Assembly: GCF_023065955.2 (NCBI RefSeq)
Contig: NW_026622797.1
Location: forward strand, 57,781,689-57,845,688
Direction: 5' to 3'
Length of the DNA stretch: 64,000 bases
Source: Ursus arctos
Taxonomy: Eukaryota > Chordata > Mammalia > Carnivora > Ursidae
A program made the translations under genes and the position numbers. Positions within the stretch are counted from its first letter, which is position 1. Each line of letters starts with the position of its first letter. The notes under the pieces were generated by a model. That model worked only from the letters and a program-made list of their open reading frames with translations, did not search any database and was not told the origin of the DNA. Shown piece after piece: positions 46,960-58,445 of this stretch.

Positions 46960-47334
46960 TTAACACTCAGCCTTTGAATTTCCCCCTCTCATTCCACAAG
47001 GTCATCTTCCCAAAGTCCTGTTTTCATTATAGCACTTCTTTGTTTAAAAACCCTCATTGTTCCCCCAGTGGCTAATGGCGTCCAAACTCCTTGCTCTGGC
47101 ATCCGAGTCCCAACACCATCTGGCCCCACCTCTCTTACTAGTCTCACCTGCCACTATTCCAGAATTAGAATTGTGACCCAGAGAATTGGGACCACTCATT
47201 TTCTCATACACACTCTCCTTAACACCACCCTCTTTTCTTGGTGAGCTCCACTAGAAATGTCTTCTGTCCTTCCTTATCTTACTCCAACTGTATTCACCAA
47301 AATCCCTGCCAGTTTTTCAAGGTGACCAATTGCT
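46960..47334 (+). repeat. L2 LINE fragment, sense
   Basis: 'ttgtttaaaaaccctcattg', 'tggcgtccaaactccttgct', 'cccaacaccatctggccccac', 'caccaaaatccctgccag' follow the L2 3' coding and UTR order. No intact frame. Immediately followed by a sense MIR. Confidence 0.7.
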
Positions 47335-47545
47335 ATCTAAGTTTTAATTTTGGTTCTTCCACTTACCAGCTGAATGAGGTTGGGCAGGTTACTTACCTTT
47401 CCTGTGCCTCTAATTCATCATCTATAAAATGGGAACAATAATATCTCATGGGGTTGTTATGAAGGTTATTCTATGCAAAGAACTCAGAACAACGATGGGC
47501 ACATAGTTACAGGCTATGCAGTACTTGCTTATTAGTGTCATCATT
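47335..47545 (+). repeat. MIR SINE, sense
   Basis: 'cttccacttaccagctgaat', 'ggttgggcaggttactta', 'tctataaaatgggaacaata', 'catggggttgttatgaagg', 'gatgggcacatagtta'. Nearly complete, sense orientation. Confidence 0.85.
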
Positions 47546-47601
47546 ATTATTTAAGAAGTGATTGTTTTTCATTATACTCTAATGCCATTAGGTATTATCT
47601 T

Positions 47602-47640
47602 TTTTTATAATAATTTTTTATTATATTATGTTAGTCACCA
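47602..47640 (-). mobile_element. 39-bp L1 insertion: tail plus about 20 bases of 3' end
   Basis: On the minus strand the insert reads tggtgactaacataatataa followed by an A-rich tail, the last bases of the carnivore L1 3' UTR. It is bounded by an exact 13-bp direct repeat, taggtattatctt, at 47589-47601 and 47641-47653. Reverse transcription evidently stopped almost at once. Confidence 0.85.
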
Positions 47641-47889
47641 TAGGTATTATCTTGTGATAAGACACATCCATACACTGCCTTGATGCAGTAGTACTTGTAT
47701 ATATGCCCTAAAGGCATTTCAAGTTCCTTTAGGGAAGTAACCATGATGTTAAGACATTTTTATTTCCCCAAACTAATAATATAGGGCCTTAAAAATTGTA
47801 AGTAACCAATAGATATCTACTGGATCCCATGTTTTCACAAAAGAACACTATCCATAGACATAATTTAATAAGTATCATATTTTCAAATT

Positions 47890-48880
47890 TTATTGCCTTT
47901 TTCCACCATACATACAGTAAGAAGTAAATTATTTGCTAGAATCTCAGAGCAGGCAATGAACTTGAAAAGGACTGCAGTTCAGTCTCTGACTTCTGGTTTA
48001 GGGGAATCTAAGCTATTCAAAACAAATGACTACTTCTCCACGTTTAATTGATCTCAAAGGACAAAAATACTTCAATCATCCCATTTGGCTTATTCCAGTG
48101 TTTATTTAGCTAAATGCTTTTCCTCAAGTCCAGCCAAATTCTCTTGACACAGTGAATATCTCCCCAAGACATTATCTTCTCTGTCTTTAATCCAAGTAAA
48201 GCAAGATTATTAGTTTCTTCTCAAAGGATCTATTTTTCTTGCCTTTAAATCAACTTGAATCCTCTTTCAAGATTCATTCTTATTCCTGCACTGAAAGAAA
48301 ATATAGAAACCAGTGCCAAGAATCAAGGATGAATGACTTTCTGGATACATTAAAATATTATCTTGTATTTTTCATAAAAACTACATTCTTGCCCTGTGCT
48401 CACTGTGATTAATAAGACCCTTGGAACTTGGTTGCATTTGTGTGGATTTTGTCCATCCCAGAGCTGTCTGACTTAGTTTTAGTCCCTAAGTGAACTGTTT
48501 TGCAATGGGGTCTATAAACCACTCTCAAATGTATCAAGGAAACTCTAGGAGGTGTTATTTGCCCCAGCTAATTTAGTGTCATGAACAGATGTGATGAAAT
48601 CTCAATTTCTTCATCCAGGTCAGAGTTATCCAATAAAATTAGCCCTTGAGGGGCTCCGGAGGAGCAATTCCTAATGGGTGATCTTTCAGCTTGTTATTGT
48701 GTGCACTAGCAGTGGTTTGGTCTAGATTTAATCTGTTTAGTTTGTAGACAAGACTATCAGAAGACAAGGAAGTGGTGGTGGTGAAGGGGAATCTAAATCC
48801 TTACTAAAATCAGTCAGGATTTGCTGATTGTTTCTCCTTGGTCTGAATGCAGCTCACGTCTCAAATGGCACGAACACAAT
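47890..48880 (-). repeat. Ancient CR1/L3-type LINE, antisense
   Basis: Plus-strand phrases match the inverted CR1/L3 order: 'gaatcctctttcaagattc' near 48257, 'cctgcactgaaagaaaatat' near 48284, 'gtgtcatgaacagatgtgat' near 48576, 'cttgaggggctccggagg' near 48645. The complement of 48793-48813 keeps DFSK from the reverse-transcriptase motif normally followed by AFDT. Otherwise dead and very old, shared with all amniote genomes that keep the family. Confidence 0.68.
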
Positions 48881-49799
48881 ATTTTATAACATGACTCACT
48901 GCGCAGAGAACCCTGTCTCTCACATCTAATACTTTGTGTTCATTTACATCATTGGAATAGATCATTGGGTCATTTTTAATAATTCAAGAGCTTTTTCTAT
49001 TACTTTTAAGGTTGTACCAGTCTAGAAAACTATTTTAAGAATGCTCCTATACATTATAGCAAAGACTAAGAGGTTTACAAAATAGTGGATGAATTTGTGG
49101 TTGAAAGCCCAAAGTGATAAATGATAACCACAAAAATCCCACATGTGAGGAAATACTCTGTTCTTTTTGGAAAAGGAAAAGGCACTAGGGAAGATCAGAT
49201 CTAAAGTTTTCCCAAAGGCTTATGCCTTGAAAATTGGAAAAAGACCAAACTCTGGAAACTGTTAAGATTTTTTTTTTAAGGGATTAGGTCTGAAAGCAGG
49301 CTGAGGGATAACTACGCTAAACTGAGAGATGGATTGTGCCCAATTGCTATCAGATGTCCCAAGTTAAACACCAAGTAATCTTTCCATTTACTTTTCATGA
49401 TAGTGACAGGCAAATCAGAATCTATTTTTGATGCTCTTTCATGGCAGATACTAGAGAATCTGTCCTGCCTTTGTACATTTGGTGTTTATGACAGGTCGTA
49501 TTTTCTTTGAAAGCCATAGGGATTGAATATATACTAACCCAGGAAGTGGCATAAATGATCCAATAGAGATGTTACTTATTCCTAAACGGTATCTATAGCT
49601 TGGAAAATTTGCCAAAGGGATGAAAATAACAGCAACAACAACAATAATGATAAAATAATAATCCTTCAATGCAACTGCATTTTCACTTGAAATGAAAAGA
49701 ATTATTTTGCTCATTACAAAAATTACAGATATTCACTATCTATCAAAAATACTAAGAAAATGAAGAAAATTACAAAGGAAATAGAGTAAAAATCACGGA
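48881..49799. other. Intergenic, no gene recognised
   Basis: AT-rich, no repeat assigned; (ACA)n-like stretch near 49630-49645. The 87-codon minus frame (49451-49714) is without features. Confidence 0.4.
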
Positions 49800-50200
49800 C
49801 AGCCTTTTGCTCAGCTAACTACTTTTAATTTGTTTGTAAGCATCCTTCCATCTCTCTGCGTACATAAGCACATGTAAAATTGTATTTCCAAGTTTATATA
49901 CATAGGATCATATCGTGCAGAATTGGCGTATATACATGGTCATCTTTTTGCAGTCTCCTTGCCACTCAACTGGTAGGTCTCTTCCTATAGCAGCACCGCC
50001 AGCTTTAATTACTGCAGCTTTATGATATGTTTTGATATCTGGTGAAGAAAGAACGCTTCATTACATTTAAAGAACATTTCCAGTTCTTCTTATGTATTCT
50101 CCACATGAACTATAGAAACGTTTAATCAAGTTCCAAAAAATTTCCTGGACTTCTAATTGAATAAATAGATGAATTTAAGTAATATTAACCTTTGCCCTCT
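49800..50200 (-). mobile_element. L1M fragment, antisense
   Basis: 'actgcagctttatgatatg' near 50011 and 'tcaagttccaaaaaatttcc' near 50128 are inverted L1 ORF2 3' phrases; 'gtttgtaagcatccttccat' near 49833 looks like the older L1 3' side. Highly decayed; the left edge is uncertain. Confidence 0.6.
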
Positions 50201-50202
50201 GT

Positions 50203-50800
50203 AGTGGTTTGTGATGTGTCAACTTGGGTAGGCCAAACTACCTTTCCAGGAATTCATTTTCCTGTATGTTTCCTGTTAGCGTGCATCCCGAGAGAGCTTC
50301 CTGGGTGAGACTTGGGGGGTGAAGGTGAAGCAGCAGCTATTTTGCAACTCACACTGTATCCCTAATCTGCTGACTCACTTGGTTGGCATAAGGCAGCAGC
50401 TGGACCTGCAACTGTTCCACCTCCTGGGTCCTCCTTCAACCTCTCTGACTCCTGGGCCACGACCAAGATCCCCGATTCTGAAGGATACTGCACCAGCAAG
50501 ATCTGAAACGGACAGGACTAGGGCGAGGAAAGCAAGGCAGCCAGGGCACCAAAGACTCTCAGATTCGTGCAAGTACCACCCTATGATTGTGCGAGCCTGA
50601 GCGTGTGCACTTCCTTAAATTTGCACTCTAGGAGCCTCTCTTACCTCACCCTAGATCTAACACTACGTGATGCAACAAGAACTGTCCCCGGTTTAGGTTG
50701 GTCCTTGTGGGCTCCCGGCTGTGTTTGTGTTTCCAGCTTGTTCTTGCTCTGTCCCACCTTATATTCATGCCCTGGCATCAGACGTGAAGATAACAGCTAG
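50203..50800 (+). mobile_element. Possible ERVL-class LTR, unresolved family
   Basis: Begins 'gtagtggtttgtgatgtgtc' and 'aacttgggtaggccaaact', the opening style of several ERVL/MaLR LTRs, and is GC-richer than its flanks. The first open frame (50319-50600) is a by-product of that composition. No internal retroviral sequence follows. Confidence 0.4.
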
Positions 50801-50850
50801 TTGAACTAGTTCCCACAATTGCATAAAGTCAGATTATTATTGCAAATTCT

Positions 50851-50879
50851 ACACACACACACACACTCACACACACACA
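50851..50879. repeat. (AC)n microsatellite with one interruption
   Basis: AC units with a single TC interruption at about 50867; short enough to be only moderately variable. Confidence 0.95.
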
Positions 50880-50968
50880 GAATCCAGGAAAATATTTGAA
50901 CTAATTATGGCAGACAAAGTTGAACAACCCTAAATAAATAAAAATGCTCTTAAGAATCAACAATAGAG

Positions 50969-51152
50969 GGACACCTGAGTGGCTCAGTCAGTTAAACATC
51001 TGCTTTTAGCTCATGTCCTAGAATTGAGTCCCACGCTCAGCGGGGAGCCTGCTTCTCCCTCTGCCTGCCACTCCCCCAGCTTCTGCTGCTAGCTCTCGAG
51101 CGCTCTCTCTCCCTCTCTCTCTGACAAATAAATAAATAAAATCTTTAAAAAA
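50969..51152 (+). mobile_element. CAN SINE, older type, diverged
   Basis: Head mutated to 'gacacctgagtggctcag', part of the B-box side lost ('gctcatgtcctagaattgag'), CT-rich body, AAATA tail. TSD aatcaacaatagag at 50955-50968 and aatcaacaatggaa at 51153-51166. Confidence 0.9.
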
Positions 51153-51329
51153 AATCAACAATGGAAAAATAGATCAAAAAATAGACCAAGGATATAATAA
51201 ACCAACAAGTCATGAAAGAATGAAAAATCCAAATTAATATTTTAAATTTCACTATTAATCAAAGAAATCAATATAAGTACAAATAAACATCATTTTTCAC
51301 CATCATCTTGACAATGATGATATGTAGGC

Positions 51330-51700
51330 ATCCCCTCCCAGCTCCATTCCAATGCCCCCTCCCTCCATAATCCCAAATTAATACCTCTCCCTATTGCATC
51401 TTGTTACAGTCCTCTACAGAACTCCATCACTGAAGACTTTATCCTCTCACCATTTTCTCTGCCACTAATGCTGTCATCATCCTTGACATCTCACAAATTA
51501 TCTGTCCGACACCCTGGACTCTAAGTTCACAGAAATCTTCCCTCTCAAGGATTTTGCCCTTCATGTCATCCCAGCCACTCTCCCATGCTCACACCCTCTG
51601 CTGGGCTATCCCTGGGCACTGTACCACATCAGAAATCTTGATGTCAATCACTTCATTGTCACTAAGCAACTGGTCAATCTGATGTACAATGCTTACAGAA
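51330..51700 (+). repeat. L2-type LINE, endonuclease-region remnant
   Basis: 'catccttgacatctcacaaa', 'ccactctcccatgctcacac', 'ccacatcagaaatcttgatg' recall the stretch of L2 ORF2 upstream of the RT. Pyrimidine-rich, no frame. It lies upstream of and in line with the RT part at 53950-56070, so both may be pieces of one element. Confidence 0.45.
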
Positions 51701-53949
51701 GAAAGGGTTTAGAAACTTCAGTGATGACCTCACAATAGTAGTATTTTGCCTCCTACTGGTTTTCATTTATAACAATCTGACATGCATCTTAGCTCCCAGA
51801 TTATAGTCTGTAATGTCATTCTTTATCCAAAGGAACCAGGCAAGTGTGAAAGTAGCTCATTCTATGTCTTGGGTGAGGAATAAATCCAGATAGATGGGTT
51901 CACAATATATTGTTGTTTCCAGAAATCAAGAATACTTTCTTTTAAAAGTGCTTAAACTGCAAAGGAGCTACATAAAGTTGCTCTCAAAGACCATTACCAC
52001 AATTTAATACCAAAATATGTTGTTTGGAGAAAGTTAAATCTGTGAAAAGCCATAATCTATAATGAAATTCACAAAGGGAGAAGTTAATATATTTTTTAAG
52101 AGGTTACAATACAAAGAAAGGTAGCAAGATTAGAACATGGTCACTTTTAAAATTCAATTTTTAAGTATTTGGACTTTTGTATATATGGATGTTGTTTTCT
52201 CAATACTTATATGCTTGTCTATGAAATGCATTATTAAATCTGAAATTGATGGTCATTTTGACTTACAAAAATGGCAATTTCATGTGGTTCAGCCAATACA
52301 TACACACTTCTATCTCTCTGTGTAAGAAACAAAGGTGTAAACAGATAAGTAAATGCCACAAATACTAGAAACTATACAAAGAATTGTGAAGAATGATTTT
52401 CTTTGGGGTCCACCCAAAATAATGGATTAGCCCAACGTCCAGAAAGGAGAGCTCACTGCACAAAATCACCTTCTCATCCTTTGGATGACCCTGATACTGA
52501 TCATGAAATAGCAGGGGTGCCCAGTACAGTCAACTGAGGAGGTATCTGACAAACCCTTGCTGAGAATGAAGGGAGAAGCATCATCAGACATCAACAGATC
52601 TGGTTTAGAGTGTCCCATGTAAGTAGTAACTGTAAAAGGCTTTGATCTGCGGTAACGACCAGGTCCTCATAGGAGAATGGCTCACCGGAATGGCTTGGTG
52701 ACCTCGCATCTCTTCATATAAATTACAGAGGCAATGCTTGACTGCAGTTTGATCAATCTTGGCAGAATGTCCTGCAATTTTTCACAGAGCAAGTGAAGGA
52801 GGAGCCACCAGGAGACACTGCCTTATCCCTATCATGTGGGAGACGGTCACTAGGCTGTTTCTCCTCCATCTCCCTAGCTCCAGTTGAGCAGAGGACTTTG
52901 ATCTTGACCCTCCCTTTTAGGGTACAGCTGCAGGCTTTTGTGTAGGACCATAAAACTGTTTGGCTGCATTTTAGAGTTGGCTCCCCTACAACAGAGCCAC
53001 CACTCTTATGGTCTGCCATTTGGACTCTGGTTTGGTGCCATCTTGTGGTAGTAGGGAAACAGGAAACTGACACTATTTTTTGCTTTTGCTGTTGGAATCC
53101 ATGTGGATTCATTGGTGTTTTTTTGTTTTGTTTTGTTTTGTTTTTTACCAGATTCAAGCTATGGAGGGGTATGGCAAGCCAAGCTAACAGGCGCAGTAGC
53201 AAACTTGTGGCCTGTTAGCCACAGTGTTGCTGCTTTGGGAATGCTCAACTGCTTAACAGTCCTCTGGCTCAATCAAGAACCAATTGTTCCATAGCTCAGA
53301 AACAAACATCTCAGCTGGTCTGAAACATTATCCTTTCTGTTTTGAATCTGACATGATTAACGACATCTCGAGAGGTAGAGAAATAAGTACAAAGAAAGAA
53401 AAGAAGCAGACCCATAATTTTCCTACTTTGAAACACCATAAATGAAATAACAAATGTTTATCATTATAAAAATTTGTGTATATGTTTAAGGTGGAAGAAG
53501 CACTTAAGAAACTGATATGTTAAATCATGTTATTTCTTGTACTATTTAGGAGATTTGTGTTAGTTTGAAATTAACATCTAAATGTTTAAAAGGAATTTAT
53601 TTATAACTAATACATTTTGCTTTATTAATAATTTATTAGTTGTACTAGTAGGGCTTAAATTTTAAAAAATTTAACAGATTTATAATTATTAAATTGAAAA
53701 TTGAAATAATCAAAATTAGTAGCAAGTGCTCTTTTCCCCATACAAAGAAACCCAGACATTATAGATTCCAGCTACGTCACTCTCCCCTCTACATCCAGCC
53801 TCCCTACTCTAGGGCACAAAGCAAATCTGTGACACTAAGGCAACTGGAGTCCATTGACCTCAGTAATTTACACTGCCCACCCCCACCCCCTTGCTGATCT
53901 CACATCTCTCCTTCCTGGTGCAGAGGCTGTAGTCCATCGCCAGAATTAC
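51701..53949. other. Unassigned, includes the longest open frame
   Basis: The 149-codon minus-strand frame at 52753-53202 is the longest in the window. It passes over a (TTTTG)n run (53122-53149), giving a lysine/asparagine/glutamine-rich patch, and has no signal peptide, membrane segment or domain that I recognise. 52400-53300 is compositionally distinct from its AT-rich flanks and could be an old element or pseudogene. Confidence 0.4.
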
Positions 53950-56070
53950 TCCTTTGCAAACATGTTCCTTTTTCATGTTCTCTTTCTGTAGAAACTGGCA
54001 ATTAGGTCCAAGATTTGCCCAATTATTCCTTTGCTCCATGCCTTACTACAACTGGCTGACTGGTCATATTTTAAATGTATGACTAAAACTCTAAAGTGGG
54101 CCTTCACCATTGCTTAGCAATTCTAGAAAATTCACTCTCAATCCAAGATGACAACTTTATACTTCCTCTCTGCTTCAAATCTTTAGGTTTTGGGTTTTTG
54201 TGGGGTTTTTTTTGTTTGTTTGTTTTTCCATTGCAGTTGATGACCTTGCTTTTCCATTCACTGGAAAATCAGAAGAAAACTATCTCATCTTCCCACCAAC
54301 AAACCTACTAACCTACCCATTTATGTTGCCATAGACTCTGCCTTCTTCTATTGTTAGGGATGGCCATGACCTCCACTTATGAATTTAATTACACACTCTC
54401 TTGCCTGTTCAAGGACTTTGTTCCTACAATTACCTGCATTTTCCTCCTCCAATTACCTGATGCTCTTTTCCAGCAGTATAAAAAAGCACCAATTTTCATA
54501 GTAAAACAAAACAAAACAAAAACAATAAATACTTATTGACTCCAAATCTTCCTCTAAGCTCCATTTTTCAGCAAAACTCTTTTTGAGAGTTTTCTATACT
54601 ATCTTTCCTTCTCAACATTCATTCTCTCCATTTATTTAGTCCAAATCACTTCACTAGAAGGGTTCATGTCAAGGTTGTCAAGGACTATCTTGCTGAATTT
54701 AATAGTTAATTTTTGCTTTTCATATTCCTCCAGCTTCTTGGCTTACCTCCTTCTGGGCTTTTATTGCTTAGCTCTAAGGATGCCATATTCTTCCTGTGTT
54801 CCTATTGACTATCACTCCTACTCAGTTGTCTTTGCAAGCCTCTTGGCTTAGTACTAGGTTCCCTTGTCTTCTCCACGTCTTACTCCCTCAATATTTCATC
54901 TAGCTCCATATTTTTAAATACCACATAAATTCTGATGAGTCTCAAATTTCTATTTCCATCTTGACCTCTTCCTTGAGTTCCAGACTCCTATATACTGCCT
55001 ACTCACTTCACTCGGATGCTTCATAGGTATATTTGTGAGGATTTTCCAGAGAAACGATAGTCCATAGAATGTGTATACACAGAGAAAGACATTTATCTTA
55101 AGGAATTGGCCCATGAATTTATGATGTCTGGCAAATCCAAAATCTGCAGGGTTGGATGACAGGCTGGAGACCCAGAAGAAGCCAGTGTTGCGGTTTCAGC
55201 TCAAAGGCCATCTGCCGCAGAATTCCCACTTGCTTGGAGGAAGTCGGTCTTTTGTTATATACACACCTTCAAATGATTGGCTGAGGCCCACCCACATTCT
55301 AAAGGGCAATCTACTTTACTCAAAGGCCACTAATTTAAATGTTAAGCTCGTCCAAAAACACTGTCACAGTAACATCCAGATTAATGCATGACTGCATATC
55401 TGGGTATTGTGGCCCGGCCAAGTTGACACATAAAATTAACCATCACAAAAGTCTTCTTCAATTAAACATGTCCTCAAATGCACTTCTCCCTCAGGCTTCC
55501 CCATGTCGGTGAATGGTACCTCCATTCGCCCAGTTGGTCACACCAAAACGTAATATTCATCCTTTATTTCTCTTTTCTCCTTTATTTCATAACCAGTCCT
55601 TTAACTCATCTTGTAGACTCTATGCCCAACTTGTCCTGAGTCTGTTCCTTCTTACCACTGGATCCTCTACCCTGGTGCAAGCCACTATCATCTCTTGTCT
55701 GGGGGTCAATAATTACCTCCTAAATTATCTCCCTGCCTCATTCTCACTTCTATTTTCTCCACAGAAAAATCAGAGTGATCTTTAAAAAAAAAAATACATC
55801 AGATCATGTGCCTCTCCTGCTCAAAGCCCTGTAAGAACTTCTCATTACACTCAGAATAAAGTCCAGAGTCCTAACTTGACTCAAGGCCCTGCACTCTCAT
55901 TATGATAGAGCTCTCTCCTCCATCTTCTACCACTAACCTCCTCAATAACTCTTCTCCAGCCATGCTGTCTTTTTGCTGTTTCTCAAATACTTCAAGCTTC
56001 CCTTACCCTTGCTGTCTCCTCTGCCTGGAATGCTCTTCCCCTACACCTCTCCATGGCTGTTTGTTTCTGA
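53950..56070 (+). mobile_element. L2-type LINE, RT domain to 3' region, sense
   Basis: Phrases in consensus order: 'actggaaaatcagaagaaaa' near 54260, 'cagcaaaactctttttgaga' near 54570, 'ttcatgtcaaggttgtcaag' near 54663, 'ccttgagttccagactccta' near 54971; then, after a 419-bp LTR insertion, 'gcaagccactatcatctctt' near 55678, 'aatcagagtgatctttaaaa' near 55768, 'ctctgcctggaatgctcttc' near 56019. This is a CR1-clade reverse transcriptase; all frames are broken. The left edge is uncertain. Confidence 0.8.
55029..55447 (-). mobile_element. MLT1-group MaLR solo LTR inserted in the L2
   Basis: Inverted LTR from 'attttccagagaaacgatag' through 'aaggaattggcccatgaat', 'gctggagacccagaagaagc', 'gggcaatctactttactcaa' to 'agttgacacataaaattaac'. 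The L2 sequence stops at its left edge and resumes at its right edge, so it is younger than the L2. No internal region. Confidence 0.85.
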
Positions 56071-56071
56071 G

Positions 56072-57430
56072 AGGATCATTTTTCTGTGTTAAGAACAGAC
56101 TGAAGAGGCAAGGTATTAAGCAGAGCGACCAGTGAGAAAGTTTCTGCAAGAATCCAGAGAAGAGGGGCTCCTGGGTGGCTCAGTCGTTAAGCATCTGCCT
56201 TCGGCTCAGGGCGTGATCCCGGTGTTCTGGGATCGAGCCCCGCATCGGGCCCCTCTGCTGGGAGCCTGCTTCTTCCTCTCCCACTCCCCCTGCTTGTGTT
56301 CCCTCTCTCGCTGCCTCTTTCTGTCAAATAAATAAATAAAATCTTAAAAAAAAAAAGAATCCAGAGAAGAGATGATGGGGGCTTCTACTAAGGCAGAGAT
56401 TATGAAGGCAGTGAGAAGCAGCTAGCTAGATCCCCAGTATATGGGGAAGCTATGACTTGCAAGATTTCCTATCAGACAGGATATGGAGTGTGGCAGAAAG
56501 GGAAGATTCAAGGATGACTTTGTAGTTTTCAGACACTCCTGGTTGAGGTGTGATCAACCAAGACAGAGAAGACTTTGGAGGTGCCACTGTTCATTCTGGG
56601 ACAATATTTCACTGGAAATATTGAATAAGAAGTTGGATATAAGACTGGGATTCAGAGGAGAGGTCTGGCCTGGAAATAAAAATGATCAGTTTAGATATGG
56701 TAATCAAAGCCTTGAAACTAGGTGTGACCACACAGGAAGAATGCAGATAGAAAAGAGAAAAGTTCCAAGACCTATTTGAGCTACTCCAACAGCAGGAGGT
56801 CAGGGAGTTGAGAACAAACCAGTAAAAGAGGCTAAGAAGCAGCAGCAAAAAAGGAATGAAGAAGTCAGGTGTCCTAGAAGAAAACAGAAGAAAGCATTAT
56901 AAGGAAAGCAGTGACCAAAAGGATCAAATAACGGTAGAAGATTTTTTTTTAAAAAGATAAATAGTAAGATTTGACAATTAGACTCAGCAATATGTTGATC
57001 AGTGGGACCTCGACAAGTATAATAAGCTTGGTGGGGTAGAGAGGGCAAAATCCTTCAGGTGTTCAAAAAATTACAGAGAAGGAATTGGAAACAGTAAGTA
57101 GAGGCAACTATTTGAAGGAATTTTGTTATAAAGGAAAGAAGAGATACGAGCTGGTAGCCAGAAGGACCAAGAAAGAGCCGTATTTTTAAAAAGATAACAA
57201 AAATATGTTATGTCCAACAGAGAGTAGGAAATTGGTTGTTGCAGAAGAGAAAAAGAACTGTCAGAAGTGGTAAGCAAGGACAGAATTCAGGGCTCGAGTG
57301 GAAGAACAGTCCTTGGGTCCATCTGGCAGATGGCGGCACATGCACTGTAACAGCAGGGAGAGACAAGTGTGTTGGCACAGACCGCACCTCATCTGTGTAA
57401 GCTCTAGGTAATTCCCTGTATAATGTCCCT
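56072..57430 (-). mobile_element. Second L2-type LINE, antisense, tail to tail with the first
   Basis: Plus-strand text is the complement of the same RT region: 'ttctgtgttaagaacagact' near 56081, 'gagaagagatgatgggggct' near 56363, 'ggattcagaggagaggtctg' near 56649, 'gactcagcaatatgttgatc' near 56981, 'aatatgttatgtccaac' near 57202, 'ggtccatctggcagatggc' near 57316. It begins within two bases of the end of the sense copy and carries a CAN SINE at 56165. Confidence 0.8.
56165..56354 (+). mobile_element. CAN SINE, younger type, perfect 17-bp TSD
   Basis: Head 'gggctcctgggtggctcag', 'cttcggctcagggcgtgatc', near-consensus body and AAATA tail. TSD aagaatccagagaagag is identical at 56148-56164 and 56355-56371, and splits the antisense L2 copy cleanly. 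Confidence 0.97.
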
Positions 57431-58226
57431 TGAACTCAGACAAAGGTGTCATTCATGACACCCTCAATCGCTCACATCTGATGTGTTGGTCAGGAATCTT
57501 AAGGTAAAGACAAGGAATAGACCTTGGGGAGCACGATAGAGCGTTTAAGGTTTCTGGTATCTCTGGGGCAGGGGGCTTTAGGCCTCAGCTTCAGCAGGAT
57601 TTGAAATATGGAATTTTTTACCCAGGGGAGCTCGCTGAAGTTCAAAGTGGCTTTTCCACAGGTAAGTGGTCGGTTTCAATCTTCGGATTATAATTTTTTA
57701 CTATGAATTTATATTTAAATTTGGGATAGGGTTTACTAATTAAACTTATCCCAGTGCCTTTGGGAAGCAGAATCTGTACTATGGCTGTTGGCCCTACTAG
57801 GATACCCAAAGTTCTGTCTGTGAAGTGGCTTCTCTAACAAGGAGCTGGATACCCGGAGCGGTTATTGATCTTCTCCAGGTAAATGGATCTCAGTTACCCA
57901 TGGGCTTTATGGCTAAGCCCAAAGTGTTAAGAGGAATGAATTTGGGAACCACTGTTGGTGGAGGGCACATTTATATTCCCCTTCCTGGACATTTCCTGCC
58001 ATGTAGAGGGACATAATATCCCTGGCTCCTCCCTATTTCCACACCCACTTCTCCCATAAAGGGATGGAATGCTTTATCTGATGGATGAGCTTGCAAGGAA
58101 AAAATTGGGTATGTAAAGTTCCTTTCTCTTCCATTCTCAGTAAGCCAGCTTGCCTGCAAAGCCTATGTAATCTAGGCAATTAGGACATGTGGTAAATGTT
58201 ACAGATAAAGTTCTCACTCTCTGGGG
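57431..58226. other. Intergenic, no gene recognised
   Basis: Unassigned. A donor-like 'ccacaggtaagtgg' at 57654-57667 has no supporting frame. Some L2 remnant may extend into the first bases. Confidence 0.4.
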
Positions 58227-58430
58227 TTTTTTTTGTTTGTTTTTTTGTTTTTTTTAAGATTTATTTATTTATTTGAGAGAGAATGAGAGAGTGGAGGGAG
58301 GGGCAAAAAGAATCTTCAAGCAGACTCCCCGCTGAGCACAGACTTGGAAGTGGGGCTCCATCCCAGGACCCATGAGGTCATGACCTGAGCTGAAACCAAG
58401 AGTCAGATGACTGAGGCACCCAGGCGCCCC
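58227..58430 (-). mobile_element. CAN SINE, antisense, older type
   Basis: T-rich inverted tail with TTTG units, GA-rich body, 'gaaaccaagagtcagatgac' (the older pan-carnivore version) and inverted head 'gaggcacccaggcgcccc'. TSD weak (ctcactctctgggg before, cacgaccctctgg after). Confidence 0.93.
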
Positions 58431-58445
58431 ACGACCCTCTGGTAG

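Noticed and set aside
57654..57667. Strong donor-like site ccacag|gtaagtgg, plus strand
   Set aside because: No open frame of note leads into it and no acceptor could be paired; such words occur by chance every few kb.
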